In this document: piece after piece, positions 8,465-17,455 of the stretch
How positions within the stretch are numbered: the stretch's first letter is position 1
Layout: every line of letters begins with the position of its first letter
Source: Sphingomonas quercus
GTDB taxonomy: Bacteria > Pseudomonadota > Alphaproteobacteria > Sphingomonadales > Sphingomonadaceae
NCBI RefSeq assembly: GCF_018863195.1
Contig: NZ_JAHKRT010000006.1
Coordinates: forward strand, 186,001 to 250,000
Length of the DNA stretch: 64,000 bases
Reading direction: 5' to 3'
The notes under the pieces: generated by a model
Told to the model about the DNA's origin: nothing
Seen by the model: the letters and a program-made list of their open reading frames with translations, nothing else
The model's database searches: none
Made by a program: the position numbers and the translations under genes

Positions 8465-8999
8465 CGAGGTCGGCCGCCTCGATCAATGCATCCGGGGCGT
8501 TGCGGCCGGTGATGACGACATGGGTCATCGCCGGCCTGGCGGCGAGCGCGGCCAGCACCTCGTCCACCGGCAGATAATCATAGCGCAGCACGATGTTGAG
8601 CTCGTCGGCGATGACCATGCCATAGGCGGGGTCGGCGATCATGCGCTTCACCTCGTTCCACGCTTCACGGGCGACGGCGATGTCGCGGGCGCGATCCTGC
8701 GTGTCCCAGGTGAAGCCCTCGCCCATCGGCTTGAACTCCACCTGATCCGCGAAGGCGGCGAACACGACGCTCTCGCCGGTCATCATCGCCCCCTTCACGA
8801 ACTGGACGATGCCCACCTTCATGCCGTGGCCGATGGCGCGTGCGGCCATGCCGAACGCGGCGGTGCTCTTGCCCTTGCCCTTGCCGGTATGGACGATGAC
8901 GAGGCCCTTCTCGGTCGTCTTGCCGGCCATCATCTTCGCGCGGGCGGCCTGGATGCGGCGCATCTGCGCGCTATGTTCTTCCTCGGTGCGCTCGGTCAT
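8394..8999 (-). CDS. cobO: Cob(I)yrinic acid a,c-diamide adenosyltransferase
   Basis: A 201-residue enzyme that attaches the 5'-deoxyadenosyl group of ATP to the cobalt of corrinoids (CobO/BtuR/CobA family). The P-loop GKGKGKST is at residues 39-46, followed by AAFGMAARAIGHG, VQFVKG and the ADELN motif. The length equals the family norm. The start at 8999 overlaps the KTSC gene stop as ATGA. The 3' end runs under the convergent tail of btuF by 71 bp. Confidence 0.96.
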   Translation of the reverse strand: MTERTEEEHSAQMRRIQAARAKMMAGKTTEKGLVIVHTGKGKGKSTAAFGMAARAIGHGMKVGIVQFVKGAMMTGESVVFAAFADQVEFKPMGEGFTWDTQDRARDIAVAREAWNEVKRMIADPAYGMVIADELNIVLRYDYLPVDEVLAALAARPAMTHVVITGRNAPDALIEAADLVTEMAQVKHPFRDGVKAQAGVEF

Positions 9000-9214
9000 T
9001 CCGGCGCCATAGAGGCTTCCGGCAAGCGGGTGAAGCGATAGCGATCGCGAATGCGGCGGTTGAAATAGCCGCCCCGCGATCCGGAGGCGGCCATCGCCCG
9101 CGCCACCGCCGGGGGCACGTCGTGATAGGCGTAGACGCGGCCGCTGACGAACTCGATGTCGAGCCGGCGGGCCGGTTCGTCATAAGCGAAGCTGCGGATC
9201 ACGCTGGACGGCAT
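8996..9214 (-). CDS. Stand-alone KTSC-domain protein
   Basis: A 72-residue protein made of little more than a KTSC domain: SSVIRSFAYDEPARRLDIEF, then VYAYHDVPPAV, SRGGYFNRRIRDRY. KTSC domains also occur at the C-terminus of some lysyl-tRNA synthetases; the stand-alone version has no known reaction. The start at 9214 is inferred from the domain boundary (MPSS), and a longer reading would run through unrelated sequence. Its stop overlaps the cobO start as ATGA, so it is cotranslated with cobO. Confidence 0.75.
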   Translation of the reverse strand: MPSSVIRSFAYDEPARRLDIEFVSGRVYAYHDVPPAVARAMAASGSRGGYFNRRIRDRYRFTRLPEASMAPE

Positions 9215-9246
9215 GGGCGGCAAACGCACAGCCCATGCAATCAGGT

Positions 9247-9717
9247 TCAGCGCGTCGCGGTGCCGAAGGTGCGGCGCCCGAACACCGGCCGGCCGCCGAC
9301 GGACCGGGCCGGCGGCGCGGGGGCGGCGCCGTCCTGCGCCAGCGCCGTCATCGTCTCGTCGAACAGACCGCGCAGCTTCCACACATCGGGCACGAGGATA
9401 TCGGGCAACGCCTGGCTCTCGACGCAGCCGCGCGCCGTCAGCTCGATATGCTCGGCGAGCGTGGCCAGCGGGCCGGCGCCGAATTGCAGCGATTCGCCCT
9501 TCAGCGTGTGCGCCGGGATGATCAGCGCGGCGGCGCTGCGCTGGCGCATCCCCTCCTCGATCGCGGCAACGGACTTGATGCCGTCCTCGCGGAAATAGCC
9601 GAGAATGCGGGCGTAGCCGCTGCCGACCTCGCCCTGAAAGGCCCTGAGCGCCGCACGATCGACCAACTGCGGATCCGACACGGATACCGTCCCCTTCAAC
9701 CCCGGATTGGCCGGCAT
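9247..9717 (-). CDS. Histidine phosphotransfer (Hpt) domain protein
   Basis: A 156-residue soluble protein with one Hpt four-helix domain. The phosphorylated histidine is H70 in AHTLKGES, followed by the family's LQFGAGPLATLAEHIE helix. The N-terminal 20 and C-terminal about 30 residues (Ala/Pro rich) are probably disordered. Such orphan Hpt proteins pass phosphate between hybrid kinases and response regulators. No kinase or receiver gene is adjacent, so its partner is unknown. A gap of 26 bases separates it from the TusA-like gene upstream. Confidence 0.82.
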   Translation of the reverse strand: MPANPGLKGTVSVSDPQLVDRAALRAFQGEVGSGYARILGYFREDGIKSVAAIEEGMRQRSAAALIIPAHTLKGESLQFGAGPLATLAEHIELTARGCVESQALPDILVPDVWKLRGLFDETMTALAQDGAAPAPPARSVGGRPVFGRRTFGTATR

Positions 9718-9743
9718 CTAAGGCCCCGGGGTAAAGGAGCCGT

Positions 9744-9959
9744 TTAAAATTCCGCGCGAATGACGCGGAAGCCCTGTTCTGGCGGCGCCAGCGGCTCGGC
9801 GGTCCAGCCATGTTCGGCGGCGAGAGCGCCGACTTCGCGCGGCACGGCGGGATCGTCGGCGAGCAGCCGGACCACCCCCGCCTCGCGCATCGCCCTCGCC
9901 AGCCGCAAGGCCGGCCACGGGCAGCGCATGCCGCGCGCGTCGACCAGCAGCTCAGTCAT
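9744..9959 (-). CDS. TusA-like sulfurtransferase
   Basis: A 71-residue protein of the TusA/SirA/YedF family. The conserved RGMRCPWPALRL at residues 9-20 has the Cys-Pro-x-Pro core with Cys13 as the sulfur carrier, followed by the expected beta-alpha layout and DDPAVPREV. Family members relay persulfide sulfur for tRNA thiolation or cofactor synthesis; the partner here is unknown. The start overlaps the end of der by 8 bp, so it is translated as part of the der transcript. Confidence 0.87.
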   Translation of the reverse strand: MTELLVDARGMRCPWPALRLARAMREAGVVRLLADDPAVPREVGALAAEHGWTAEPLAPPEQGFRVIRAEF

Positions 9960-11331
9960 CCCCGCCCTTGCGATCGCCCCATGGGTTTTTCGGCGCGCGC
10001 AACGTCAGCCGCACCGGCACCGCGCCGAAGCCGAGATCGCGGCGGATGCCGTTGACCAGATAGCGCTGGTAGCTCGCCGGCAGCTGATCGACCCGCGTGC
10101 CGAACAGCACGAAGCCCGGCGGCCGCGTCTTGGCCTGGGTGATGAAGCGCAGCTTGATGCGCTTGCCGCCGGGCGCGGGCGGCGGGTTCTTCTCCACCGC
10201 CCCCTCGAACCAGCGGTTGAGCTGGCCGGTGGTGACGCGACGGCTCCACGCATCGCGCGTTTCGAAGGCGACCTGGATGAGCATGTCCAGCCCCTTGCCG
10301 GTCTCCGCCGACACCGTCATCAGCGGCACGCCCTTCACCTGCGCCAGCCCCTCGTCCAGCGCGCCGCGCACGCCGTTGAACAGGCTCGACTGATTTTCGG
10401 CGACGTCCCATTTGTTGAGCGCGATGACCAGCGCACGGCCTTCCTGCAGCACCTGATCGGCGATGCGCAGGTCCTGCGCCTCCAGCCCGCGCGTCGCGTC
10501 GAGGAGCAGCACCACCACTTCGGCGAAGTCGATCGCGTGGCGGGTGTCGGCGGCGGACAGCCGCTCCAGCTTGTCGTCGACCTTGGCCTTCTTGCGCAGG
10601 CCGGCGGTATCGATCAGCCGGATCGGGCGCTGATTGCCCTCGCGATCCGTCCACTGCCAGTCGATCGCGATCGAATCGCGGGTGATGCCGGCCTCGGGGC
10701 CGGTGATCATGCGCTGCTCGCCGAGGATCTTGTTGACCAGGGTCGACTTGCCGGCATTGGGGCGGCCGACGATGGCGAGCTTGAGCGGGCCGTCCTCGGC
10801 GTCCTCCTCCTCGTCCTCTTCCTCGTCGGGCCGCTCGATATGGGGGAGCAGCGCATCGAACAGGTCGGCCAGCCCCTCGCCATGTTCAGCGGAGAACACC
10901 ACCGGATCGCCGAAGCCCAGGGCCATGCTTTCATAGACGCCGGTATCGCCCGCGCGGCCCTCCGCCTTGTTGGCGACGAGGATCACCGGCGTATCGGAAT
11001 TGCGCAGCCATTGGGCGATCTCCTCGTCCAGCGGCACGATGCCGGCGCGCGAATCGATCATGAACAGGGCGGCGTCGGCCTGATCGACCGCCGCCTGCGT
11101 CTGCGCGCGCATGCGCCCGGGCAGCGTCTGCGGGTCGTCGGTCTCGAAGCCGGCGGTATCCACGATGCGGAAATCGAGGCCGAGCAGATGCGCGTCCCCC
11201 TCCCGCCGATCGCGCGTGACGCCGGGGCGATCGTCGACCAGCGCCAGCTTCTTGCCGACGAGGCGATTGAACAGGGTCGACTTGCCGACATTGGGGCGGC
11301 CGACGATGGCGACGACTGGCAGCTTCGCCAT
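9952..11331 (-). CDS. der: Ribosome biogenesis GTPase Der (EngA)
   Basis: A 459-residue double GTPase needed for 50S ribosome assembly. The first G domain has GRPNVGKSTLFNRL near residue 10 and NKAE; the second has GRPNAGKSTLVNKIL and NKWD. An acidic linker (Glu/Asp run near residues 170-185) joins them, and a C-terminal KH-like domain ends the protein. Length and order match the family. The ATG at 11331 is the only sensible start. It lies downstream of bamB with a 73-base gap, in the bacterial order bamB-der. Confidence 0.97.
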   Translation of the reverse strand: MAKLPVVAIVGRPNVGKSTLFNRLVGKKLALVDDRPGVTRDRREGDAHLLGLDFRIVDTAGFETDDPQTLPGRMRAQTQAAVDQADAALFMIDSRAGIVPLDEEIAQWLRNSDTPVILVANKAEGRAGDTGVYESMALGFGDPVVFSAEHGEGLADLFDALLPHIERPDEEEDEEEDAEDGPLKLAIVGRPNAGKSTLVNKILGEQRMITGPEAGITRDSIAIDWQWTDREGNQRPIRLIDTAGLRKKAKVDDKLERLSAADTRHAIDFAEVVVLLLDATRGLEAQDLRIADQVLQEGRALVIALNKWDVAENQSSLFNGVRGALDEGLAQVKGVPLMTVSAETGKGLDMLIQVAFETRDAWSRRVTTGQLNRWFEGAVEKNPPPAPGGKRIKLRFITQAKTRPPGFVLFGTRVDQLPASYQRYLVNGIRRDLGFGAVPVRLTLRAPKNPWGDRKGGDD

Positions 11332-11404
11332 GTCAGTAATTCTTCCGGATCATGGCGAGCGCCTTACCAGCCGCGGGCGCGGATAGACAGGGCGGGTTTT
11401 CCGG

Positions 11405-12733
11405 TTAGCGCCAGGCGGTGATCTTGCCCTTCTGATCCGTCACGTAGAGCACATTGTTGGCGACGATGGGGCGGAGATAGACGGCCTCGCCCAGCTTGTG
11501 GGTGGTCGTCACCTTGCCGTCGGCGGGCGAAACCTCGACCATCGCCCCGCGCGTCGAGGCGAGGATCAGCCGGCCACCGGCCAGCACGGGCGCCGTCCAG
11601 CCGATCGGATTGGTCTTCTTCTTCTCGTTGCGCCAATGCTCGAGCTGGGTCGCCCAGCGGATCTTGCCGGAGGTGCGCTGCACGCAGAGCAGCCGCGCAT
11701 CATCGGTGACGACGAACACCCAGTCGCCCGCCACCCACGGCGTGGCGATGCCGGCAATGTTGAGTTCCCACAGGCGCTGGCCGGTGGTCAGCTCCATGGC
11801 GACCATGCGGCCGCCCTGGCCGACCGCGTAGACGCGGCCCTGGTCGATCACCGGGTCGGCATCAATGTCCGAAAGGCTCGCCACCGCCGTCGAGATGGAG
11901 GTGCGGCTGAGCGCGTCCTGCCACACGACGCGGCCATTTTCGTAGCGATAGGCGGTCAGCTCGCCGGAGGAGAAGCCGGCGACGATCGTGCCCTGTCCTG
12001 CCGCAGGCGCGGCGACGCCGAACACGCCGGCCGTCTCCAGCGTCGCGGCAACCTGCCAGTCGACCGCGCCGTCCTCCTGCTTCAGCGCGAACAGCTGGTT
12101 GTCCTGGGTCATCGCATAGATCTGGCCGTTGGCGATGGTCGGCGCGCCGCGCAGCGGGCCGGCGGGCGTCTTCTTCCAGATCACGGCGCCGGTCTTGGCG
12201 TCGAGCGCGGCGATGTCGCCGCTGCCCGTGGTGGCGTAGACGCGGCCATTCTCGTAGCTGACGCCGCCGCCGAACGCGGCGCGGGCGCCTTCCTTGCCCG
12301 GCCGGCGCAGCGAGGTGCTCCACAGCACCCGGCCGTTGCCGGCATCGATGGCGCGGACCATCGCATCGACATCGGTGACGTAGAGCTTGCCGTCGGCGAC
12401 CACCGGCCCGGCCGCGAGACGCGCCTTGGAGCTGTTGCCGGCAATGCGCGTGCTCCAGGTCGGGCTGATGCTGGCGCCGAGCGCGAGCTGGCCGAGCGAC
12501 TTGGAGGCGCTGCCGCCCGATTGCGCCCAGTCGGCGTTCACCTGCGGCGCCGGCAAGGTCACCGCCTGATCGGCAAGGCCCGGATCAGTGTCCGCGCCGC
12601 TTTCGTAGGTGAGCACCGGGATGCGCTCTCCCAGCACCGGCGTCTTGGGCTTGTTCGTGCCGCGGAACATGCCGCAACCGCTGAGCAGCGCCGTCGCCGC
12701 CAGGACCGCGATGGCCCGCTTACCAATCCTCAT
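11405..12733 (-). CDS. bamB: Outer-membrane assembly lipoprotein BamB (PQQ-repeat propeller)
   Basis: A 442-residue lipoprotein with lipobox LLSGC (Cys20) and a string of PQQ-like beta-propeller blades with Trp-docking patterns such as GRVLWSTSLRRPG, GAVIWKKTPAGP, GAVDWQVAA and GRVVWQDAL. BamB supports the BamA machine that folds beta-barrel proteins into the outer membrane. Its ATG overlaps the stop of the upstream YfgM-like gene in a TAATG junction. YfgM-like, bamB, der is a conserved order in proteobacteria. Confidence 0.93.
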   Translation of the reverse strand: MRIGKRAIAVLAATALLSGCGMFRGTNKPKTPVLGERIPVLTYESGADTDPGLADQAVTLPAPQVNADWAQSGGSASKSLGQLALGASISPTWSTRIAGNSSKARLAAGPVVADGKLYVTDVDAMVRAIDAGNGRVLWSTSLRRPGKEGARAAFGGGVSYENGRVYATTGSGDIAALDAKTGAVIWKKTPAGPLRGAPTIANGQIYAMTQDNQLFALKQEDGAVDWQVAATLETAGVFGVAAPAAGQGTIVAGFSSGELTAYRYENGRVVWQDALSRTSISTAVASLSDIDADPVIDQGRVYAVGQGGRMVAMELTTGQRLWELNIAGIATPWVAGDWVFVVTDDARLLCVQRTSGKIRWATQLEHWRNEKKKTNPIGWTAPVLAGGRLILASTRGAMVEVSPADGKVTTTHKLGEAVYLRPIVANNVLYVTDQKGKITAWR

Positions 12734-13458
12734 TATTTGCCTTGCGCCTCATTCTTGGCCGCGGCCGGGGCAGACGCCGCCGGCGCATTCACGCTCATGA
12801 TCCCCGCCATCTGAACGGCACGCGAACGAACCGTCTGGGGCACGCGCTCATCCTTGGCGAGCTGATCGTAGAGCTTCGCCGCGCCGGCGCGATCGCCGGC
12901 TTTCAGCATTGCCACCGCGACCAGCTCGCCGGCGCTGCCGAACCAGGGATTGCCGGGCACCGCCAGCCCCTGCATCCGCGCCTTGACCGTGCCGAGCGGC
13001 AGCGTGTCGAATTCGGCAGTGGTCTGGCGGATCAGCGCGAGGTCGCGGAACGGCTGGGCGACGCTCTCGTCGGCGGCGATCTCGGACCAGATGCGCGCGG
13101 CGGTCTTGGTGTCGTCCTTCTGCATCGCGGCGGCGGCCAGCGTCAGCCGGGCGAGCACGGCGTAGCCGTCCTTCGAAGACTTGGCGAGGTCGTCGAGCGC
13201 GGCGCGGCCCCTGGCCTCGGTGGCGGGGCCGCCGGCAACGTCGGCAAGGGCCCGGTCGAGCGCCTCGGCCTGCTGGCCGGCCGCCGCCTGGCGCTGATTC
13301 TGCCACCACAGCCAGCCGCCGGTCGCGGCGAGGAACACGCCCACCGCGACGATGACGAGCATGCCATAGCGGCGGAAGAACTGTTCCGTGCGATCACGGC
13401 GCAGTTCGTCGTCGACTTCGCGGACGAATGCCTGGTTTGTCTCGGGTGCAACGGCCAA
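12733..13458 (-). CDS. YfgM/TPR-like membrane-anchored protein
   Basis: A 241-residue protein with a short cytoplasmic N-terminus, one membrane segment near residues 32-52, then a periplasmic helical region of TPR-like repeats. It matches the YfgM/DUF2133 type upstream of bamB, which associates with the SecYEG-PpiD machinery in other bacteria. The start chosen is TTG at 13458, because AGGAG sits at 13468-13472 on the reverse strand, nine bases upstream, and the protein then starts LAVAPETNQAF. The longer ATG reading from 13518 ignores this site. Confidence 0.82.
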   Translation of the reverse strand: MAVAPETNQAFVREVDDELRRDRTEQFFRRYGMLVIVAVGVFLAATGGWLWWQNQRQAAAGQQAEALDRALADVAGGPATEARGRAALDDLAKSSKDGYAVLARLTLAAAAMQKDDTKTAARIWSEIAADESVAQPFRDLALIRQTTAEFDTLPLGTVKARMQGLAVPGNPWFGSAGELVAVAMLKAGDRAGAAKLYDQLAKDERVPQTVRSRAVQMAGIMSVNAPAASAPAAAKNEAQGK

Positions 13459-13518
13459 GTGTCGGATCTCCTGTGGCGGAGCCTGATAGCGATCAACCGG
13501 CCCGAGCGGAAGCCTCAC

Positions 13519-14373
13519 CTATTTCGGTTGATAGGTCTGCTCGGGCGTGGGGAAGGCGCGGGCGCGCACATCGCGGGCATAATGTTCGGCGGCGGCGCCG
13601 ATCGCCTGGCCGACCTCGCCGAAGCGCTTCACGAAACGCGGCACGCGCTCGAACATGCCGACCATGTCCTCGGTCACCAGCACCTGCCCGTCGCAGGCCG
13701 CCGACGCGCCGATGCCGATCGTCGGGCAGGCGGCGGCGCGGCTCATCTCGACCGCGATCGGCTCGACCACGCCTTCGATGACCAGCGAGAAGGCGCCCGC
13801 CTCGGCGATGGCGGCGGCGTCACGCACCAGCTTCTCCGCCTCGGCGGCATCGCGGCCGCGCGCGCCATAGCCGCCGAGCAGGTTCACCGCCTGCGGGGTG
13901 AGGCCGACATGGCCCATCACCGGAATGCCGCGCTCAGTGAGGAACCGCACGGTCGGCGCCATCGCCTCGCCGCCCTCCATCTTGACGGCGGCGGCGCCCG
14001 TTTCCTTGAGAACGCGCGCAGCCGAGGCGAACGCCTGTTCCGGGCTCGCCTCGTAGCTGCCGAACGGCATGTCGACGATGACGAGCGCGTGATAGCTGCC
14101 GCGCACCACCGCGGCGCCATGCGCGCACATCATCTCCAGGCTGACCGGCACCGTCGAAGGCAGGCCGTAAATCACCTGGCCGAGGCTGTCGCCGACCAGC
14201 AGCATGTCGCAGTGCGGATCGAGCAGCTGGGCGTGGCGCACGGTATAGGCGGTCAGCACCACCAGCGGCTCGCCGCCCTTGCGCGCGCGCACGCTGGGCA
14301 CGGTGACCCGCTTCATCGGCGCGGGCGTCGGGGTGGCGCGGCTTGTCGCCGTGTCGATCGTGAAGGTAGACAT
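13519..14373 (-). CDS. panB: 3-methyl-2-oxobutanoate hydroxymethyltransferase
   Basis: A 284-residue enzyme that makes ketopantoate from alpha-ketoisovalerate and 5,10-methylene-tetrahydrofolate, the first committed step of pantothenate synthesis. Family motifs seen are [28 protein letters not shown] (here as [11 protein letters not shown]), MGHVGLTPQ, and [15 protein letters not shown]. The start MSTFTIDT at 14373 is preferred to the ATG at 14406; both leave a 20-30-residue non-conserved lead. It is followed by the YfgM-like gene with a 60-base gap. Confidence 0.96.
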   Translation of the reverse strand: MSTFTIDTATSRATPTPAPMKRVTVPSVRARKGGEPLVVLTAYTVRHAQLLDPHCDMLLVGDSLGQVIYGLPSTVPVSLEMMCAHGAAVVRGSYHALVIVDMPFGSYEASPEQAFASAARVLKETGAAAVKMEGGEAMAPTVRFLTERGIPVMGHVGLTPQAVNLLGGYGARGRDAAEAEKLVRDAAAIAEAGAFSLVIEGVVEPIAVEMSRAAACPTIGIGASAACDGQVLVTEDMVGMFERVPRFVKRFGEVGQAIGAAAEHYARDVRARAFPTPEQTYQPK

Positions 14374-14486
14374 GGATGGCTCGAATAAGCGCACCGGCGC
14401 GGACACGCAAATGCGCCGCTCAGCCGCCGTTCAGCCCGGCGGGACGAAACCGGTCGCCGACACGGTTTACATTGATGGAGTGGTCC

Positions 14487-14984
14487 ATGCGTCGCCCGAT
14501 TCTTCTTCTCGCTCTTGCCGCCAGCACGCTCGCCGCGCCCGCGCTGGCGCAGAGCCCCGCCGATCAGCAGCGCTGGGACGAGGCGCAGGCCCGGTTTCAG
14601 CGCGAGACCGCCATCTACGAGGCGGAGCAGCAGCGTTACGAGGCCTCGCGCGGGCAATATGGCGCCGGCCGCCCCTATGGCGATGGCCGCGACGGCTTCG
14701 CCACCAACTATGACGCCGCGCGCTATTATCGCGACGGGCCCGGCTATCAGGAGCGCCGGCTGAGCAGCAATGACGAGGTGTTCCGCGGCTCGGACGGCCG
14801 TTATTACTGCAAGCGCAATGACGGCACCACGGGCCTGATCATCGGCGGCGCGGCCGGCGGCATTCTCGGCAATGTCATCGACGGCGGGCGCCACCGCACC
14901 GGCGGCACCCTGATCGGCGGCGCGCTCGGCGCGCTGCTTGGCCGCTCGGTGGACCAGCAGAACACGGACGTGCGCTGCCGCTGA
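14487..14984 (+). CDS. Secreted glycine-zipper protein
   Basis: A 165-residue protein with a signal peptide (about residues 1-22, ending APALAQ), a Gln/Glu/Tyr-rich middle part and a C-terminal glycine-zipper segment: GLIIGGAAGGILGNVIDGG and GGTLIGGALGALLG, the type seen in 17 kDa surface-antigen and Rick-17kDa-like proteins. It is probably periplasmic or outer-membrane associated. The start at 14487 follows a GGAG six bases upstream; an in-frame ATG at 14475 is possible. No pathway can be assigned. Confidence 0.75.
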   Translation: MRRPILLLALAASTLAAPALAQSPADQQRWDEAQARFQRETAIYEAEQQRYEASRGQYGAGRPYGDGRDGFATNYDAARYYRDGPGYQERRLSSNDEVFRGSDGRYYCKRNDGTTGLIIGGAAGGILGNVIDGGRHRTGGTLIGGALGALLGRSVDQQNTDVRCR

Positions 14985-15002
14985 GACGAACCCTCCCTTT
15001 GC

Positions 15003-15047
15003 CCTGAGCAGCCGCTGAGCCTGTCGATCGCCCAGTGGCTGCTCAGG
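15003..15047. repeat. REP-like extragenic palindrome
   Basis: An 11-bp perfect inverted repeat (CCTGAGCAGCC at 15003-15013 and its complement at 15037-15047) with a 23-base loop that contains AGCCTGTCGA. The wording resembles the dispersed CCTGAGCCTGTCGAA palindromes common between genes in sphingomonads and other proteobacteria. It lies in the gap between the convergent glycine-zipper and M28 genes and could also stop transcription, although no T-run follows. Confidence 0.6.
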
Positions 15048-15066
15048 ACGAACGGGGGTCCTCCGC

Positions 15067-16713
15067 CTATTTCCGCTCGGCCGCCGTCTTGTCGCGTGCC
15101 GCGCGGAATTCGCTGTCCGCCCCCCAGTTCGGCCAGACGCGGCTGCCCGCGAGATCGCGGCCGAGATTATAGACCAGGGCCAGATCCTCCGGCACGCCAG
15201 CCATGTCCCAGCTGTCGTCATACTGGTCGGCCGGCTGGTGATAGCGATCGCGGGTATAGGCCTCGGCGAGTTCCGTGCCGCGCGCCGTGCCGCCCTCCAC
15301 CAGATCCAGTCCCGCGCTGTACGACAGCGCCGGCACGCCGCGCTTGGCGAAGGGGAAGTGATCCGAACGATAGAAGTGCCCCGCCTCGGGCGCGGCGTCT
15401 GGCGTGAAGCGGCGGCCCTGCTTCGCCCCTTCCGCCGAGAGCATGTCGAGCAGGTCCAGCCGGGCTACCCCGGAGATGGTGAAATCGCGCGTGCGGCCAT
15501 GGCCGATCGGGCTGTCCATGTTGATCACGCCCACTGTCTTGGCCAGCGGGTAGAGCGGGTTGTCCGAATAATATTCGGAGCCGAGCAATCCCTTCTCCTC
15601 CGCCGTCACGGCGAGGAACAGCACCGAGCGATCCGGCCGGGGGCCGGCGGCGAAGGCGCGCGCCGCCTCCAGCATCATCGCCACGCCCGAGGCATTGTCC
15701 ATCGCGCCATTGTTGATGCGATCGCCCTTCGCGTCCGGCGCGCTGATACCGATATGGTCCCAATGGGCGGAATAGATCACCGTCTCATCCGGGTGGCCCT
15801 GGCCGGGCAGGATGCCGGCGACGTTCTTCGACGTGATCACCTCCGGCTTCACGCGGAAATCGGCGCTGAACGTCGCCTTGAGCGGCATCGGGCGGAAATC
15901 GGCCTTCTGCGCGGCCTTCCTGGCGGCCTCGAAATCGAGCCCCGAGGCGGCGAAAATCTGTTGCGCCACGTCGCGCTGGATCCACGCCTCGACCGGGGTA
16001 TGCGCGGCGGCGTCCTTCCGGACGATGTCGAACTGGGCAATCGTGTTCGAATTCCGGATGATCGCCCAGCCATAGGAGGCCGGCGCCGTCTCATGGACGA
16101 TCATCACGCCGGCCGCGCCGAGGCGCGCGGCCTCCTCATATTTGTAGGTCCAGCGGCCATAATAGGTCATCAGCTTGCCGCCGAAATCGCCCTCGCCGCC
16201 CTCGAAATCGGGGTCGTTGACGAGCACGACGAGGATCTTTCCGCGCACGTCGACGCCCTTGAAATCATCCCATTTCCGTTCCGGCGCGCGCACGCCATAG
16301 CCGACGAAGATCAGCGGCGCGTCCTTCAACGTCACCTGGCTCTGGCCGGTGAGCGCGGCCCGCACCGCGATCTCCTCGCCCTGGCGCAGCGTGCCGGCCG
16401 TACCGGCATGGGCGAGCGTGAAACGGGGCGTGCCGGTGATCTCGGCCTTGAGCAGCGGCACGTCCTGCGTCCAGCCGCGCACCCCACGGGCGTCGGGGCT
16501 GCCGCCCGGCTGGAGTCCGGCGCCCTGCATCTGCCGGATGATATAATCGACCGTCCTCGCCTCGGCCGGCGTCGCCGGACCGCGGCCCTCGAAGGCGTCG
16601 CTCGACAGCGTCTTGATGTCGCGGATGACGCGCCCGGTGTCGAATGCGGGTGCCTGGGCGTGGCCAAGGGCGGGAAGCAACAGCGCCGCGCCGGCAAGCA
16701 GAAGGGATTTCAT
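15067..16713 (-). CDS. Secreted M28-family metallopeptidase with PA insert
   Basis: A 548-residue zinc aminopeptidase-like protein with a signal peptide (about residues 1-19). A protease-associated domain lies in the middle (GVRAPERKWDDFKGVDVRGK). The di-zinc site of M28 enzymes is visible: SAHWDHIG, NNGAMDNASG, AVTAEEKGLLGSEYY, INMDSP and FYRSDHFPFAKRGVP. It probably trims peptides in the periplasm or outside the cell. The gene stands alone, 67 bases downstream of the nucleosidase gene on the same strand. Confidence 0.92.
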   Translation of the reverse strand: MKSLLLAGAALLLPALGHAQAPAFDTGRVIRDIKTLSSDAFEGRGPATPAEARTVDYIIRQMQGAGLQPGGSPDARGVRGWTQDVPLLKAEITGTPRFTLAHAGTAGTLRQGEEIAVRAALTGQSQVTLKDAPLIFVGYGVRAPERKWDDFKGVDVRGKILVVLVNDPDFEGGEGDFGGKLMTYYGRWTYKYEEAARLGAAGVMIVHETAPASYGWAIIRNSNTIAQFDIVRKDAAAHTPVEAWIQRDVAQQIFAASGLDFEAARKAAQKADFRPMPLKATFSADFRVKPEVITSKNVAGILPGQGHPDETVIYSAHWDHIGISAPDAKGDRINNGAMDNASGVAMMLEAARAFAAGPRPDRSVLFLAVTAEEKGLLGSEYYSDNPLYPLAKTVGVINMDSPIGHGRTRDFTISGVARLDLLDMLSAEGAKQGRRFTPDAAPEAGHFYRSDHFPFAKRGVPALSYSAGLDLVEGGTARGTELAEAYTRDRYHQPADQYDDSWDMAGVPEDLALVYNLGRDLAGSRVWPNWGADSEFRAARDKTAAERK

Positions 16714-16780
16714 CTGTCATGTCTCCCGATCGAATATCGGCTGATGCCGTCCATGGCCGAAGATTACCAGTCGACTCGCG

Positions 16781-17455
16781 TTACAGGCCGGCGATCAGCC
16801 GCGCCGCCGCATCGGCCGCCGCTCGCGCCGCGCGTTCCAGATTGCGCGCGAAACTGGCGGCGCTGTCGGTGTCCGCCCCGTCGGTGGTGGCCTTGATCGC
16901 CGCCCAGGGCAGGCCGAGCAGTTCGGCGGCATGGGCGACGGCGGCCGTCTCCATGTCGATCAGGGCGGCGTCCAGCCGGTCGCTGACCCGCGCCCCGTGC
17001 ACGCCGCATTCCACGAACAGATCGCTGGTGGCGATGCGCGCCGCCGGCAGGCCGAGCCCCTCGGGCGCCTGGCCGACGAAGCAGCGAAGCGTCGCGTCGC
17101 CGATCGGCATCGTCCCGGCGGTGTAGTGGGCGAGGCCGTCGGGGCGCTGCGCGCCATAATCGGCCTGCACCGCCTCGGTGAGCAGGAACAGGTCGCCGTC
17201 CGCCGCGCCGATCTTGCCGGCGGTGCCGATGACCAGCAGCAGCTCCACATCATGCCGCGCGGCGAGTGCCGTGGCGGCGGTGGCGGCGGCGACCTTGCCG
17301 ATGCCGGCGCAGGCGAGAAACAATTGCTTGTCCTGCCAGTCGACCCGCGCCACCGGCGGCCGCCCGCCCAGCGCCACGCGCGGGCAGTCGGGCAGCAGCG
17401 CATCCAGCTCGTGGGCCACGCCCGTCACCACGCCGATCCGCTTCACATCTTTCAT
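16781..17455 (-). CDS. 5'-methylthioadenosine/S-adenosylhomocysteine nucleosidase-like phosphorylase
   Basis: A protein of about 224 residues of the PNP/UDP phosphorylase superfamily. It begins RIGVVTGVAHELDALL, has LLVIGTAGKIG in the core, the IDMETAAVAHAA substrate-binding helix, and a catalytic aspartate in KATTDGAD. These fit MTA/SAH nucleosidases, which cleave the glycosidic bond and recycle adenine and methylthioribose. The start MKDVKRIG at 17455 is preferred to the ATG at 17479. The N-terminus is divergent from E. coli MtnN, so a related nucleoside (for example hopanoid or futalosine) hydrolase is possible. Confidence 0.75.
   Translation of the reverse strand: MKDVKRIGVVTGVAHELDALLPDCPRVALGGRPPVARVDWQDKQLFLACAGIGKVAAATAATALAARHDVELLLVIGTAGKIGAADGDLFLLTEAVQADYGAQRPDGLAHYTAGTMPIGDATLRCFVGQAPEGLGLPAARIATSDLFVECGVHGARVSDRLDAALIDMETAAVAHAAELLGLPWAAIKATTDGADTDSAASFARNLERAARAAADAAARLIAGL

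Noticed and set aside
10797-10830. TCC/CTC-rich run in der
   Set aside because: It encodes the acidic linker (Glu/Asp run) between the two G domains, a normal feature of Der.
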